From: Propionibacteriales bacterium
Lineage (GTDB): Bacteria; Actinomycetota; Actinomycetes; Propionibacteriales; Nocardioidaceae
Assembly (NCBI GenBank): GCA_026392415.1
Contig: JAPLCC010000059.1
Span: forward strand, 62,001-126,000
Direction of reading: 5' to 3'
DNA length: 64,000 bases
Under the pieces are notes generated by a model. It saw only the letters and a program-made list of their open reading frames with translations. It was not told where the DNA came from and made no database searches. The position numbers were made by a program, and so were the translations under genes. This document shows positions 23,692-32,839 of the stretch, piece by piece. Positions within the stretch are counted from its first letter, which is position 1; each line of letters opens with the position of its first letter.

Positions 23692-24938
23692 TGAAGCTGC
23701 ACGAGTCGCTCGCCGACCTCGCACGCGACCACGGGCACGACCTCTTCCGGGACGCTGCGGCGTTCCGCGGGTCGCTCGACGACTACCTCGACGAGGGCCA
23801 GGCGTCCAGCGGCACGATCAACCTGCTCACCGACGCGGTGCGCCTGGGCGCCCTCGACGGCATGCTGACGATGCTCGACAGCGGCGCGAACCCCGCCGAC
23901 GCCGTCGAGTCCGCCGGTCAGCGCCTGGCCCGCGACCGCGGCAGCGCCGACGTCCGCGGCTGCCAGTGGGCGGTCGCCGTCCTCGGCTTCGCCCTCGGCA
24001 AGGTCCCCGAGACCCTCGTGACCGGGCTGGACCCGGAGGCCGGCACGACCGCGCCCCCGAGCCACGGACCTGGCGGCACCGCGCCGACCCCGCCGCCGAT
24101 GCAGTCGCCGGTGGCCCCGCCGCAGCAGCCGATCATGTCGCCGCCGCACCAGCCGAGCTCGCCGACCAACGTGGTGCACCAGCAGTCCGGTGGCGCCGGC
24201 TGGAGCAACCCCACCCCGTCGTACGCCGCCGGTGGCTGGTCGCAGCCGACACCGCCGCAGAAGAAGAGCAACACCGGCCTGATCATCGCGGCTGCCGTGG
24301 TCGCCCTGGTCGTGGTCGTCGGCGGCATCATCGGCCTCGTGCTCGCCAACGGGGGCGACGACGACCCGAGCGCGAACGACGACCCGTCGGCGTCGAGCAG
24401 CGAGAGCGGCAGCACCGACAACCCGTCCGAGAGTTCGTCCGAAGAGCCGAGCGACGACGTCGCCGACCTCGGCGGACCGAAGATCGAAGGCCTCGGCTAC
24501 CAGGTCTCGGTCCCGACCGGCTGGACCGACGGCACCGCTGAGTTCACCGCCCAGAACCCCGGCCTGAGCACGCTCGACAAGGTCTTCCTCTGGGGCAGCA
24601 CGTTCAACACCGCCCGCGGCAACGTGATCGTCGAGACCCAGTCGGCCTACGGCTACACCGACCCGAACGATCTCAAGGAGAACTGGAAGAAGGCCCTGGT
24701 CTCCAGCGACGCGAGCGCCGACATCCAGGACATCGCCAACGTCTCGATCGATGGCCAGACGGCCCTCGGGGTCGAGATCGCCCGCACCAACGAGGGCGGC
24801 GTCGAGGTGCACCAGGTCTCACGGCTGGTGATCAGTGGCGACAAGGGATACTCCATCACCGTCTCCTACAAGAAGGGCGACGAGGACGTGCGTACGAAGT
24901 TCGAAGAGATCCTCAGCGTCTGGCAGTGGACGTCGTGA
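23691..24938 (+). CDS. Single-pass membrane protein with Pro-rich linker, unknown function
   Basis: 415 residues in three parts: an N-terminal helical domain (1-115), a Pro/Gln-rich linker (about 120-185), a membrane helix (about 201-222), then an acidic Ser/Asp spacer and an outside domain (about 262-415) that begins GLGYQVSVPTGW, like PsbP/LpqN-type lipoprotein domains of actinobacteria. Its ATG overlaps the Bcp stop. The orientation suggests a cytoplasmic sensing part linked to an exposed domain; no function is known. Confidence 0.8.
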   Translation: MKLHESLADLARDHGHDLFRDAAAFRGSLDDYLDEGQASSGTINLLTDAVRLGALDGMLTMLDSGANPADAVESAGQRLARDRGSADVRGCQWAVAVLGFALGKVPETLVTGLDPEAGTTAPPSHGPGGTAPTPPPMQSPVAPPQQPIMSPPHQPSSPTNVVHQQSGGAGWSNPTPSYAAGGWSQPTPPQKKSNTGLIIAAAVVALVVVVGGIIGLVLANGGDDDPSANDDPSASSSESGSTDNPSESSSEEPSDDVADLGGPKIEGLGYQVSVPTGWTDGTAEFTAQNPGLSTLDKVFLWGSTFNTARGNVIVETQSAYGYTDPNDLKENWKKALVSSDASADIQDIANVSIDGQTALGVEIARTNEGGVEVHQVSRLVISGDKGYSITVSYKKGDEDVRTKFEEILSVWQWTS

Positions 24939-24966
24939 GCTGAAAGACCTGAAGCACCGCAGCAGC

Positions 24967-24990
24967 GGGCGTGGCCTCCTGGCCGCGCCC
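24967..24990 (+). terminator. Hairpin after the bcp operon
   Basis: GGGCGTGGCC and GGCCGCGCCC form a 10-bp stem (one T-G) around TCCT, 28 bp after the operon stop. It lacks a T run. Coding-like HNH sequence begins immediately after it. Confidence 0.6.
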
Positions 24991-25393
24991 GCCCCACGTC
25001 AGTCGAACCATCAAGGCTCTGGGGATCGACACATCCCATTTTCGTCCCTACGTTCCGAACCACATTCCCCACAAGCGTCAGCCGTCACAAGTCCTGATCC
25101 GCCTGCCAGACGGCAGCGCGCGAGAAAAGCCACATGCCCTCAAACGGGTTCTCATGGAGATCGGTCGGCCCCACGTCTGCGCTTCATGTGGAAACGACGG
25201 CACCTGGATGGGCCAGCCCTTGACCTTGGATGTCGACCACATCGACGGAGACTTCCTGAACAACGAGGCGACGAACCTGCGGTTCTTGTGCCCGAACTGT
25301 CACCGTCAGACGCCCAACTTCGCCGGCCGGAGCAGCGGGAGGTACACCCGTAACCGCAGTGACCCGCACCGCCTAGACTCAGCGGTCGTTGCG
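24971..25393 (+). pseudogene. HNH endonuclease remnant abutting tRNA-Leu
   Basis: The frame encodes a recognisable HNH unit: the zinc pairs CASC and CPNC, the catalytic DVDHIDGDFLNNEATNLRFL and the last His in CPNCHRQ. Homologues usually have a helix-turn-helix before the segment SRTIKALGIDTSHF; here that part is absent and replaced by terminator sequence. At the other end no stop occurs before tRNA-Leu, and the frame runs on through the tRNA to 25708. Both ends thus look cut. The HNH core itself is intact, so some activity is not excluded. Confidence 0.55.
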
Positions 25394-25475
25394 GCCGAAG
25401 TGGTGGAATTGGCAGACACGCGGCATTTAGGATGCCGTGCCCCAGGGCGTGCGGGTTCAAGTCCCGCCTTCGGCA
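25394..25475 (+). tRNA. tRNA-Leu (TAG)
   Basis: 82-nt class II tRNA with a long variable arm. Acceptor GCCGAAG pairs with CTTCGGC; anticodon TAG sits in loop TTTAGGA between CGGCA and TGCCG. CCA is not encoded (the discriminator A is followed by CCC), unlike the other three tRNAs in the window. Confidence 0.94.
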
Positions 25476-25569
25476 CCCAGTTCAATCTCGGTCGTGCCGA
25501 GCCCGAGCCAACTCGCGGGCGTGCCGCTCGTCAATTGCACGGTCGTATCGAACCGTCTCGGCCAGCACC

Positions 25570-26193
25570 TCAAGCGAGCAACTGCGCCACCAGCGGCGCG
25601 ATCTCGCGCAACGCCCTGCCTCGGTGCGAGATGGCGTCCTTGTCCTCACGGGACAACTCCGCGGTGGTGACGTCGGGGAACTCGTCGGCGACGAACAGCA
25701 CGTCGTAGCCGAAGCCGCCGCTCCACCGCACCTCGCGGATCACGCGGCCGTCCATCCTGCCCTCGACGACGAGCTCACGGCCGTCGGGGTGGACCAGCGC
25801 GACGGCGCACGCGAAGTGCGCCGTACGACGCTCGTCCGGTACGTCGCTCAGCTGGGCCAGGAGCAGCTCGTTGTTGCGATCGTCGCTCTTCGGGGGGCCG
25901 CCCCAGCGGGCGGAGAGCACGCCGGGCATCCCGTTGAGCGCGTCGACGCAGAGGCCGGAGTCGTCGGCGATCGTCGGCAGGCCGGTGGCGGCGACGCCCG
26001 CGCGGGCCTTGAGCAATGCGTTGCCCTCGAAGGTGGGCTCGTCCTCGACCGGTTCGTCGAAGGTCGCGACGTCGTCGAGGCCGACGACCTCGACCCCGCC
26101 GGCAGCCTCGAGGTGCTCAGCGAGGATCCGCCGCATCTCCTCGACCTTCTTGAGGTTGCGCGAGGCGACCAGGACGCGGGTCGGCTCAGCCAC
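25570..26193 (-). CDS. rdgB: RdgB/HAM1 XTP/dITP pyrophosphatase
   Basis: 207 residues; hydrolyses non-canonical purine nucleoside triphosphates to protect DNA. The N-terminal [11 protein letters not shown] matches the SHT/ASxNxxK substrate loop, and [31 protein letters not shown] and SHRGRAL follow in family order. It overlaps rph by eight bases and follows it as in M. tuberculosis (Rv1341). Confidence 0.95.
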   Translation of the reverse strand: MAEPTRVLVASRNLKKVEEMRRILAEHLEAAGGVEVVGLDDVATFDEPVEDEPTFEGNALLKARAGVAATGLPTIADDSGLCVDALNGMPGVLSARWGGPPKSDDRNNELLLAQLSDVPDERRTAHFACAVALVHPDGRELVVEGRMDGRVIREVRWSGGFGYDVLFVADEFPDVTTAELSREDKDAISHRGRALREIAPLVAQLLA

Positions 26194-26902
26194 CGAGCTC
26201 GCCCAGCGCCTCCCGCTGCAGGTGCGTCAGGTCGACGCAGCCCTTCTCGCCCAGGCTCAGCAGGGCGTCGAGCTCGGCGCGGTCGAAGGCAGCGCCCTCG
26301 GCGGTGCCCTGCACCTCGACGAACTTGCCGGCGCCGGTCATCACGATGTTCATGTCGGTCTCGGCGCGGACGTCCTCGACGTACGGCAGGTCCAGGCGCG
26401 GTACGCCGTCGATGATGCCCACGCTGATCGCGGCCACCGAGTCGGTCAGCGCACCGGACACACCGAGCGTCGCGCAGGCGTCGGCCAGCGCGATGTAGGC
26501 ACCGGTGATGGCTGCCGTGCGGGTGCCGCCGTCGGCCTGGAGCACGTCGCAGTCGATCTGGATGGTGTTCTCGCCGAGCGCCTCGTCGTCGATGACGGCG
26601 CGCAGGGAACGGCCGATCAGCCGGCTGATCTCGTGGGTGCGGCCACCGATCCGGCCCTTGACCGACTCACGGTCCGAGCGGGTGTTCGTGGCGGCCGGCA
26701 GCATGGCGTACTCCGCCGTCACCCAGCCCAGGCCCGAGCCCTTGCGCCAGCGCGGCACCCCCGGGGAGGCGGACGCGGCGCACAGCACGCGGGTCTTGCC
26801 GAACTCGATCAGGACCGACCCGGCCGGGTGGTCCAGCCAGTTGCGGGTGATCTTGACGGGTCGGAGCTCGTCGTCGGCACGGCCATCCTCACGGGTACTC
26901 AT
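26186..26902 (-). CDS. rph: Ribonuclease PH
   Basis: 238-residue phosphorolytic 3' exoribonuclease that trims tRNA precursors. Typical segments: [13 protein letters not shown] near the start, [40 protein letters not shown], and [19 protein letters not shown] 26902 is used; a GTG nine bases upstream is possible. It corresponds to Rv1340 in the conserved mycobacterial order. Confidence 0.95.
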   Translation of the reverse strand: MSTREDGRADDELRPVKITRNWLDHPAGSVLIEFGKTRVLCAASASPGVPRWRKGSGLGWVTAEYAMLPAATNTRSDRESVKGRIGGRTHEISRLIGRSLRAVIDDEALGENTIQIDCDVLQADGGTRTAAITGAYIALADACATLGVSGALTDSVAAISVGIIDGVPRLDLPYVEDVRAETDMNIVMTGAGKFVEVQGTAEGAAFDRAELDALLSLGEKGCVDLTHLQREALGELGG

Positions 26903-26923
26903 GTGGCTCACGCTATCGGCTGC

Positions 26924-27688
26924 TCAGCGACCGGCCCCGATCGCCCGACGCACCGCCCACGGCCCGAGGTCGCGGGCCCTTCGACCGAACCAGGGCGCGC
27001 CCTCCGTCACCATCCAGGCGACGTCGCGTCGCCAGCTCGGAGGACAGCCCCCCGACGGCTCCAGATCGGGCAACGGCACGTCGTAACCGGCCGCCCGGAG
27101 GCGCAGCGCCCACGCGCGGGCCAGGGCGCGGTGGCCGAGCTCGGAGGGATGGAACCGGTCGATCGACCAGCACTCACGCTGCAGCACCTCCGGCAGCAGC
27201 GCGAGGTCCAGGCGAAGCCCGCCATGGATCGCGTGGACCTCGTCGTACACCTCGTTCACGACGGCGATCCGCTCGTTGATCGGTCGCACCACCATCCGCG
27301 GCAGGCCGAGCACGGCCCCGTGGTCGTGCCACCGGGCAGTCATCAGGGTCGCGCCGCCGTCGACCAGCGCCCCAGCGATCTCGAGCAGGTCCGCACGCAG
27401 CCGATCGGGGTTCCAGGTCGACCGCAGCGTGTCGTTGACCCCCACGAGCAGCGACGCAAGATCCGCACGGTGCGCGAGAGCCTGGTCGAGTTGTTGCTCT
27501 CGAACGATCGCAGCGGTCGCTCCGGAGATGGCGAGGTTGCAGAACGAGACGTCGTACGACGACATGAGTGACTCGGTCAGCAGCCGGGCCCAGCCCCGCC
27601 ACTCCCCGCCGGGGACGGGGTCACCGAGACCGACGGTGGTGCTGTCGCCGAGAGCGGCGAAACGCAGGTATCCGTTGCCCACGCGCAC
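26924..27688 (-). CDS. SGNH/GDSL hydrolase
   Basis: 254 residues from GTG with the four SGNH blocks: ALGDSTTVG (catalytic Ser), NLAISGATA (Gly), LLVGVNDTL (Asn) and DRFHPSELGH (Asp-His). No signal peptide, so a cytoplasmic esterase or lipase is likely. The start at 27688 is preferred to 27742 because a terminator hairpin covers 27711-27758. It lies 21 bp before rph and may be cotranscribed. Confidence 0.82.
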   Translation of the reverse strand: MRVGNGYLRFAALGDSTTVGLGDPVPGGEWRGWARLLTESLMSSYDVSFCNLAISGATAAIVREQQLDQALAHRADLASLLVGVNDTLRSTWNPDRLRADLLEIAGALVDGGATLMTARWHDHGAVLGLPRMVVRPINERIAVVNEVYDEVHAIHGGLRLDLALLPEVLQRECWSIDRFHPSELGHRALARAWALRLRAAGYDVPLPDLEPSGGCPPSWRRDVAWMVTEGAPWFGRRARDLGPWAVRRAIGAGR

Positions 27689-27710
27689 ACCGTCGCGGGA
27701 CCGGGAAAGC

Positions 27711-27758
27711 AAACGGTCACCGGGCGGTGTCGTGTCCGACAACGCCCGGTGACCGTTT
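27711..27758. terminator. 16-bp stem terminator upstream of SGNH gene
   Basis: AAACGGTCACCGGGCG and CGCCCGGTGACCGTTT form a perfect 16-bp stem around a 16-nt loop. The A and T runs at its ends allow termination in both directions; reading leftward it closes the ABC transporter operon. Confidence 0.75.
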
Positions 27759-27875
27759 CAGTTCGATCTCGTGCCGACCCGGGAACGGCAGGAGACCACA
27801 TCTTCCTGTTTCATACCCACATCAAGTCAGTCCATGCACCCGGCAAGCGACTGAATCTCGACGTGGGCGCGGCGA

Positions 27876-28244
27876 TCAGGTCCGGCAGGCGCTGGTGTCG
27901 CTCACGTAGGAGTACATGAAGGTGAAGGGCGGCCGAACACCGAGCCGGTACCGGAAGGCCCAGCAGTCGTTGCCCGACGCCGCTTGCTTGATCTGCTTGG
28001 TGACGACGTAGACCGCCGCCATCGCGGCCAGGCAGGCAACCTTTGCGTAGCCGCTTCCACGGCTGCAGAACCGCTTCGCGGACTTGGCGGCCTTGGCGGG
28101 GTCGCCCGCAAGTGGCTTCATCACCTTCCATGCGGCCTTGGTCAACTCACGGTCGAAGTAGGTGCGGCAGGTCTTGCTCGAGGGATATGAACCCCGGCAC
28201 ATGCCGACCGGCCCACGGAACCTACCGTCGGCCGGACCGGTCAA
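27876..28244 (-). CDS. Cys-containing 122-residue protein at end of ABC operon
   Basis: TTG at 28244 opens a frame with clear GC3 bias. The product has six Cys, a Lys/Ala-rich middle (KPLAGDPAKAAKSAKRFC), a mildly hydrophobic helix (ACLAAMAAVYVVTKQI) and an aromatic end (RPPFTFMYSYVSD). It lacks an obvious signal peptide. The frame is the same as that of the permease upstream, from which it is separated by TAG plus five codons. No family is recognised; it could be an accessory or a product handled by the transporter. Confidence 0.6.
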   Translation of the reverse strand: MTGPADGRFRGPVGMCRGSYPSSKTCRTYFDRELTKAAWKVMKPLAGDPAKAAKSAKRFCSRGSGYAKVACLAAMAAVYVVTKQIKQAASGNDCWAFRYRLGVRPPFTFMYSYVSDTSACRT

Positions 28245-28259
28245 ACCCTCGAGAAGCTC

Positions 28260-29087
28260 CTACTTCACCTCTGCGCGCAGGATCCGGGCGATGCCCAGTC
28301 CGAGCGGAAGAACAATCCAGATCAGGCCGGACACAATGAGCTTGGCCCACTCCTCACCGGTGTTCATCTCCCACTCGGTGAGCGGACCGATCGCGACCTG
28401 GAAGTTGATCCACTCCAGCGTGTTGCCGAGGCTCTCGCTGATCCCGCCGATGGCTGCCAGCAGGATCGGGAGGAGATACCAGTAGAGGAAGAAGAGCACG
28501 ATTGCGGCGGGAGTGTTCAGCAAGAGCGCCGCGAACGCGAAGCCGATCGTCATCGTCACTGCCTGGAAGATCGCGAACCCGAAGAGGTACTTGATCTCGA
28601 AGCTCCAGTCGGTCAACTCCGGCTGCACGATCTCCGCGATACCGGTGGCAACCACGGCGACGAGCAGCATCATGACCAACGTCGCCACGACGAAGCCCAG
28701 GCTCACCACCAGCTTGGCCACCACGACCCGGGCACGCCGCGGCTCCAGGGTGAAGCTCACCATGGCGCTGCGCTGGGTCCACTCACTGGTCACCAGCATG
28801 ATCGCCAGCACCGGCAGCAACAGGACCGTCACCGTGCCTGCAATGAACGCGTTGTCCTCGAACAGCACGACGTTGTCCTGCACGAGGGCCACGATCAGGA
28901 TGACTGCCTCGATGAGCGCAATGATCATGGCGATGCTGAGCAGGTACCAGACGCCCGCGCGGGTGTTGTAGGACTTGCGCAGCTCGACGAGGACCTCCCG
29001 CCAGAACGGGATCGCAGGCGTGCCACTGATGTCGAGGACGGGCCGGCCCAGGGCCGCGGGCGCGGGCGGAACGACTGAGGTACTCAT
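28260..29087 (-). CDS. ABC-2 type permease
   Basis: 275 residues with six predicted membrane helices and a long first periplasmic side loop; segment TSEWTQRSAMVSFTLEPRR is typical of ABC-2 permeases paired with BcrA-like ATPases. Its ATG overlaps the ATPase stop (ATGA). Such pairs export or detoxify peptides and antibiotics. The adjacent divergent two-component system likely controls it. Confidence 0.88.
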   Translation of the reverse strand: MSTSVVPPAPAALGRPVLDISGTPAIPFWREVLVELRKSYNTRAGVWYLLSIAMIIALIEAVILIVALVQDNVVLFEDNAFIAGTVTVLLLPVLAIMLVTSEWTQRSAMVSFTLEPRRARVVVAKLVVSLGFVVATLVMMLLVAVVATGIAEIVQPELTDWSFEIKYLFGFAIFQAVTMTIGFAFAALLLNTPAAIVLFFLYWYLLPILLAAIGGISESLGNTLEWINFQVAIGPLTEWEMNTGEEWAKLIVSGLIWIVLPLGLGIARILRAEVK

Positions 29088-30001
29088 GCGGGGGCTCCTG
29101 CCGGGAAGGCGTCACGCTGCGTGGACGAGGTCAGTTCGAGGAACAGGTCTTCGAGGCTGGCTCCGCCATCCCTGAGGTCGGTGAGGACGACACCTGCCTG
29201 GAGGGCCGCACGACCCACCTGTTCCGGGCTTGCTCCGACCTTCAGGCCGGTACCCATCGGTGTGACGGAGTGGCCAGCGGCGGTCAGGGCGGCACCGAGG
29301 CCGCCGTTGTCGAGCGAAGTGACCAACGCGCTCGCCGTACCTGAACGGCTGGCGAGCAGGGTCTTCTTGTCGCCCTGGGCGACGATCCGGCCGTGGCCGA
29401 TGAGGATCATCTCGTCGGCGATCAGCTCGACCTCGTGCAGCAGGTGGCTGGACAGCAGCACGGTGCCGCCACGGTCGGCGTACCCCTTCAACAGCCCACG
29501 CATCCAGCGGATGCCGGCCGGGTCGAGCCCATTGGCGGGCTCATCGAGGATCAGTACCGAAGGGTCACCCAGCAGGGCATGTGCAATGCCGAGGCGCTGC
29601 TTCATGCCGAGCGAGTAGTTGCGCAGCCGACGCTTGGCCTCGTCGTCCGAGAGCCCGACGAGCGCCAGCATCTCGTCGACACGAGACTTTGGCAGGCCCA
29701 TCGTCAGGGCACCCATCGTCAGGATCTCCCGCCCGGTACGGCCGGCGTGCTGTGCGGACGCGTCCAGGAGTACGCCGACGTGGCGCCCTGGGTTCGGGAT
29801 GTCCTGGTAGCTCAGTCCGCCGATCGTTGCCGACCCCTGCGTAGGCGGCGTGAGGCCGACCATGATCCGCATGGAAGTGGACTTGCCGGCGCCGTTCGGG
29901 CCGAGGAAGCCCGTCACTCGGCCGGGCTGGCAGGCGAAACTGATGTTGTCGACAGCGACGAAGTCGCCGTAGGTCTTGGTGAGTTGATCCACTGTGATCA
30001 T
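29084..30001 (-). CDS. ABC transporter ATPase (BcrA/DrrA type)
   Basis: 305 residues; Walker A LGPNGAGKST (about 34-43), signature NYSLGMKQRLGIA, Walker B LILDEPANGLDP, H-loop SSHLLHE, and the extra C-terminal domain found in drug and peptide exporters. It forms the motor of the coupled permease. Divergent from the histidine kinase with 130 bp between, which should hold both promoters; no clear operator was found there. Confidence 0.9.
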   Translation of the reverse strand: MITVDQLTKTYGDFVAVDNISFACQPGRVTGFLGPNGAGKSTSMRIMVGLTPPTQGSATIGGLSYQDIPNPGRHVGVLLDASAQHAGRTGREILTMGALTMGLPKSRVDEMLALVGLSDDEAKRRLRNYSLGMKQRLGIAHALLGDPSVLILDEPANGLDPAGIRWMRGLLKGYADRGGTVLLSSHLLHEVELIADEMILIGHGRIVAQGDKKTLLASRSGTASALVTSLDNGGLGAALTAAGHSVTPMGTGLKVGASPEQVGRAALQAGVVLTDLRDGGASLEDLFLELTSSTQRDAFPAGAPA

Positions 30002-30131
30002 GCGCCCAGCCTGCCCCACCGACCGGGACGCACACATCGGACTCGCGGCCCGAACGCCTCAGACCAAAGTAGGGTTCGCGTCCGCCCCCGGGCGCTGCCG
30101 GCCGCACACCGTCAGGCCCTAGCCTCGGACC

Positions 30132-31352
30132 ATGAACGGGGGAAGTGACTTCCAGCCACAGCTGCGCTGGTACGGCCATCTGTGGCGCTACCTGCTCGCC
30201 CTCGTCATCGGCGCCATCGTCTGGGCTCCCGTGGTGGAGAACCAGACCGAGAGCGATCGGGAGTGGTTGTTCCTCCTCGACATCGTCGTCGGCATCGCCG
30301 TGTTCGTGATGGTGTGGTGGCGTCGACGCTGGCCGATGGCGGTCGCCGTCATTGCCACACTGCTGACCCCGCTCACCTCCATCGGTGCCGGCGCGATCCT
30401 GCTCGCAACGGTCTCGCTCGCCACCCGCCGTCGCTGGTGGCAGGTCCTCGTGATCGGCGCGCTCAACCTCGCCATGACCTGGGTCTACTACCAGGTTCAG
30501 CCGGTGACGGAAGCGGACCCCGTCTGGCTGATCACCGTCTTCACCGTCGCGTTCGTGGCGGCCGCTCTCGCCTGGGGCATGTTCATCGGCTCCCGGCGCG
30601 AACTCCTCTGGACGTTGCGCCAGCGGGCCGAGACCGCCGAGGCCGAACGCGACCTGCGGGCCACCCAGGCGCGGTCGACCGAACGGGCACGGATCGCCCG
30701 TGAGATGCACGACGTGCTCGCCCACCGGATCTCGCAGATCTCGATGCATGCCGGCGCACTCACCTTCCGCGAGGACCTCACCGCCGCCGAGATGCGCAGC
30801 AGCGTGGCCGTCATCCAGGCCAAGGCACACGAGGCCCTGACCGACCTGCGCGAGGTGCTAGGCGTCCTCCGCGGCGAGGAGACCGGCACCCCCCTGACCG
30901 GCCCGCAGCCGACGTACGACGACCTGACGGCGCTGATCCAGGACGCTCGCGACACCGGCACCGCCATCGCCTACGACGACCGGCTGACCACGCCACTCCC
31001 CGACGTCGTCGGACGGACGGTCTACCGGATCGTGCAGGAAGGGATCACCAACGCCTCGAAGCACGCCCCGGCCGCCACCCTGCGGATCACGCTCGAGGGT
31101 TCGCCCGACGCGGGCGTCGAGCTCGTGCTGCGCAACGCCATCGGATTCGGCCCGACCCGAACCCCGGGCGCAGGCCTGGGCCTGGTCGGCCTCACCGAAC
31201 GCGCCGAGCTGCGCGGCGGATGGCTGGCCCACGGCATCGAGGAGCCGACCAGCCCGCCCGCTCCCCAGGTCTTCGTGCTGCGCACGTGGCTACCGTGGTC
31301 AGCGGCAGATTCCGCCACGGGCAACCAGGGCAGTGAGGGCAGCGGCGAGTGA
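30132..31352 (+). CDS. Sensor histidine kinase (NarL-type partner)
   Basis: 406 residues: five membrane helices in 1-160, a short coiled coil, the HisKA_3 box AREMHDVLAHRISQI with His193, an N box ITNASKHAP and G box GAGLGLVGLTER. There is no large extracellular domain, as in intramembrane-sensing kinases next to ABC exporters. It phosphorylates the response regulator whose GTG overlaps its stop. Confidence 0.9.
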   Translation: MNGGSDFQPQLRWYGHLWRYLLALVIGAIVWAPVVENQTESDREWLFLLDIVVGIAVFVMVWWRRRWPMAVAVIATLLTPLTSIGAGAILLATVSLATRRRWWQVLVIGALNLAMTWVYYQVQPVTEADPVWLITVFTVAFVAAALAWGMFIGSRRELLWTLRQRAETAEAERDLRATQARSTERARIAREMHDVLAHRISQISMHAGALTFREDLTAAEMRSSVAVIQAKAHEALTDLREVLGVLRGEETGTPLTGPQPTYDDLTALIQDARDTGTAIAYDDRLTTPLPDVVGRTVYRIVQEGITNASKHAPAATLRITLEGSPDAGVELVLRNAIGFGPTRTPGAGLGLVGLTERAELRGGWLAHGIEEPTSPPAPQVFVLRTWLPWSAADSATGNQGSEGSGE

Positions 31353-32005
31353 GCGACCAGATCCGCGTGATCGTCGTCGACGACGACCCGCTCGTTCGCT
31401 CGGCCCTCGCGCTCATGCTCGGGGGACAGTCGGACCTCGCCGTCGTCGGCGAGGCCGCCGACGGACGCGCCGGTGTCGCCCTGGCCCGCGAGGTCTCCCC
31501 TGACGTCGTGCTGATGGACATCCGGATGCCGGTCCTGGACGGACTCGCGGCGACCCGCCTCCTGCACAGCGACCCGAACCCGCCGCGGGTGATCGTGCTG
31601 ACCACGTTCGATGCCGACGACTACGTGGTCGGTGCCCTTGCGGCCGGTGCCGACGGGTTCCTGCTCAAGGACACCCCGCCCGCCGAGATCGTGGCCGCAC
31701 TCCGCAAGGTGGCCCAGGGCGATCCGATGCTGTCGCCGTCCGTGACGCGCACGCTCATCGAACGGGTCCGCAGCGCCTCTCCCGACGGCCGCGCAGCCGA
31801 CGCGCAGCGCCGGCTCGACCTGCTCACCGAACGCGAGCTCGACGTGGCCCGCGCCGTGGGTCGCGGCCTGTCCAACGCCGAGATCGCGGCCGAGCTGTTC
31901 TTGTCGGTACCGACGGTGAAGGGTCACGTCTCGAAGCTCTTCGAGAAGCTCCAGACGACCAATCGGGTGCAGATCGCGTTGTGCATCCGCGACGCCGAGG
32001 ACTGA
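31349..32005 (+). CDS. LuxR/NarL-family response regulator
   Basis: 218 residues: receiver with VVDDDPLVR, phospho-acceptor Asp in LMDIRMP (about 57) and LKDTPP Lys, and a C-terminal LuxR helix-turn-helix (LTERELDVARAVGRGLSNAE, then VKGHVSKLFEKL). GTGA overlap couples it to the kinase. Its likely target is the divergent ABC operon. Confidence 0.92.
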   Translation: MSDQIRVIVVDDDPLVRSALALMLGGQSDLAVVGEAADGRAGVALAREVSPDVVLMDIRMPVLDGLAATRLLHSDPNPPRVIVLTTFDADDYVVGALAAGADGFLLKDTPPAEIVAALRKVAQGDPMLSPSVTRTLIERVRSASPDGRAADAQRRLDLLTERELDVARAVGRGLSNAEIAAELFLSVPTVKGHVSKLFEKLQTTNRVQIALCIRDAED

Positions 32006-32839
32006 TCAGAGCGTGTAGACGACGCCCTGTGCGGCGAGCTCGGTCGGGCCGTCGTACGACGCGGTGGCCTCGGCGAGCATCTCCTGGGCGTCGTGCCACG
32101 GCGGCACGTGCGTGACGACCAGGCGCTTCACCCGGGACCGCGTTGCGGCCTCGCCCGCTTCGCGACCGGTGAGGTGCAGCTCCGGCGGGTTGTCGTCGCA
32201 CGAGCGGAAGGACGCCTCGCACAGGAACAGGTCCGCGTCGGCCGCGATCTCATCGAGCACCTCGGTGGGACCGGTGTCACCGCTGTAGGCGAGGGTCTTG
32301 CCGAACGCCGTCAGCCTCAGGCCGTACGCCGGCACGGGGTGCGGCACCGCCCAGGACTCGATGAGGAACGGTCCGATGGTGATCGGGGCGCCGTAGAGGT
32401 GGAACTCGAACTCCTCCTTCATGCCCGGCTTGCGGGGCAGGTCGTAGGCCTTCGCGAGCCGCTTGGCCGTGCCCTTCGGACCCCAGACGGGGATCTTCGG
32501 CTGGCTGCCCTTGGGGTGGTACTTGCGCAGGACGTAGTAGCTGGTCATGTCGACGCAGTGATCGGCGTGCAGGTGACTGATGAAGACCGCGTCGACCTTG
32601 AGCGGGTCGACATAGCGCTGCAGGACACCGAGCGCGCCGTTGCCCATGTCGAGCACGATGCTCCAGGTGCGCAGCCCGTCGGTCGCCTGCACGAGATAGC
32701 AACTGGCCGGCGAGTCCGGCCCCGGGTAGGACCCCGAACATCCGACGATCGTGAGCTTGATCGAACGCTCGTCCTCGCCTTCGGGAACGCGCAGAAGCGT
32801 CGTCTCCGGCGCCACGGCGCCGCTGTCGTCAACCGTCAA
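32006..32839 (-). CDS. MBL-fold phosphodiesterase (Rv1339-like)
   Basis: 277 residues from TTG at 32839, which overlaps the murI stop (TTGA) after an AGGGGG site. The metal motif HLHADHCVD (about 97) and later [20 protein letters not shown] and HVPPWHD fit the metallo-beta-lactamase fold. Its position after murI matches M. tuberculosis Rv1339, reported as an atypical cAMP phosphodiesterase. The cAMP role here is inferred from position and fold. Confidence 0.85.
   Translation of the reverse strand: MTVDDSGAVAPETTLLRVPEGEDERSIKLTIVGCSGSYPGPDSPASCYLVQATDGLRTWSIVLDMGNGALGVLQRYVDPLKVDAVFISHLHADHCVDMTSYYVLRKYHPKGSQPKIPVWGPKGTAKRLAKAYDLPRKPGMKEEFEFHLYGAPITIGPFLIESWAVPHPVPAYGLRLTAFGKTLAYSGDTGPTEVLDEIAADADLFLCEASFRSCDDNPPELHLTGREAGEAATRSRVKRLVVTHVPPWHDAQEMLAEATASYDGPTELAAQGVVYTL

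Noticed and set aside
1647-25475. Prophage or integrative element at one of the tRNA genes
   Set aside because: No integrase, no phage structural genes, and no duplicated tRNA end was seen; only the HNH remnant remains as a hint.
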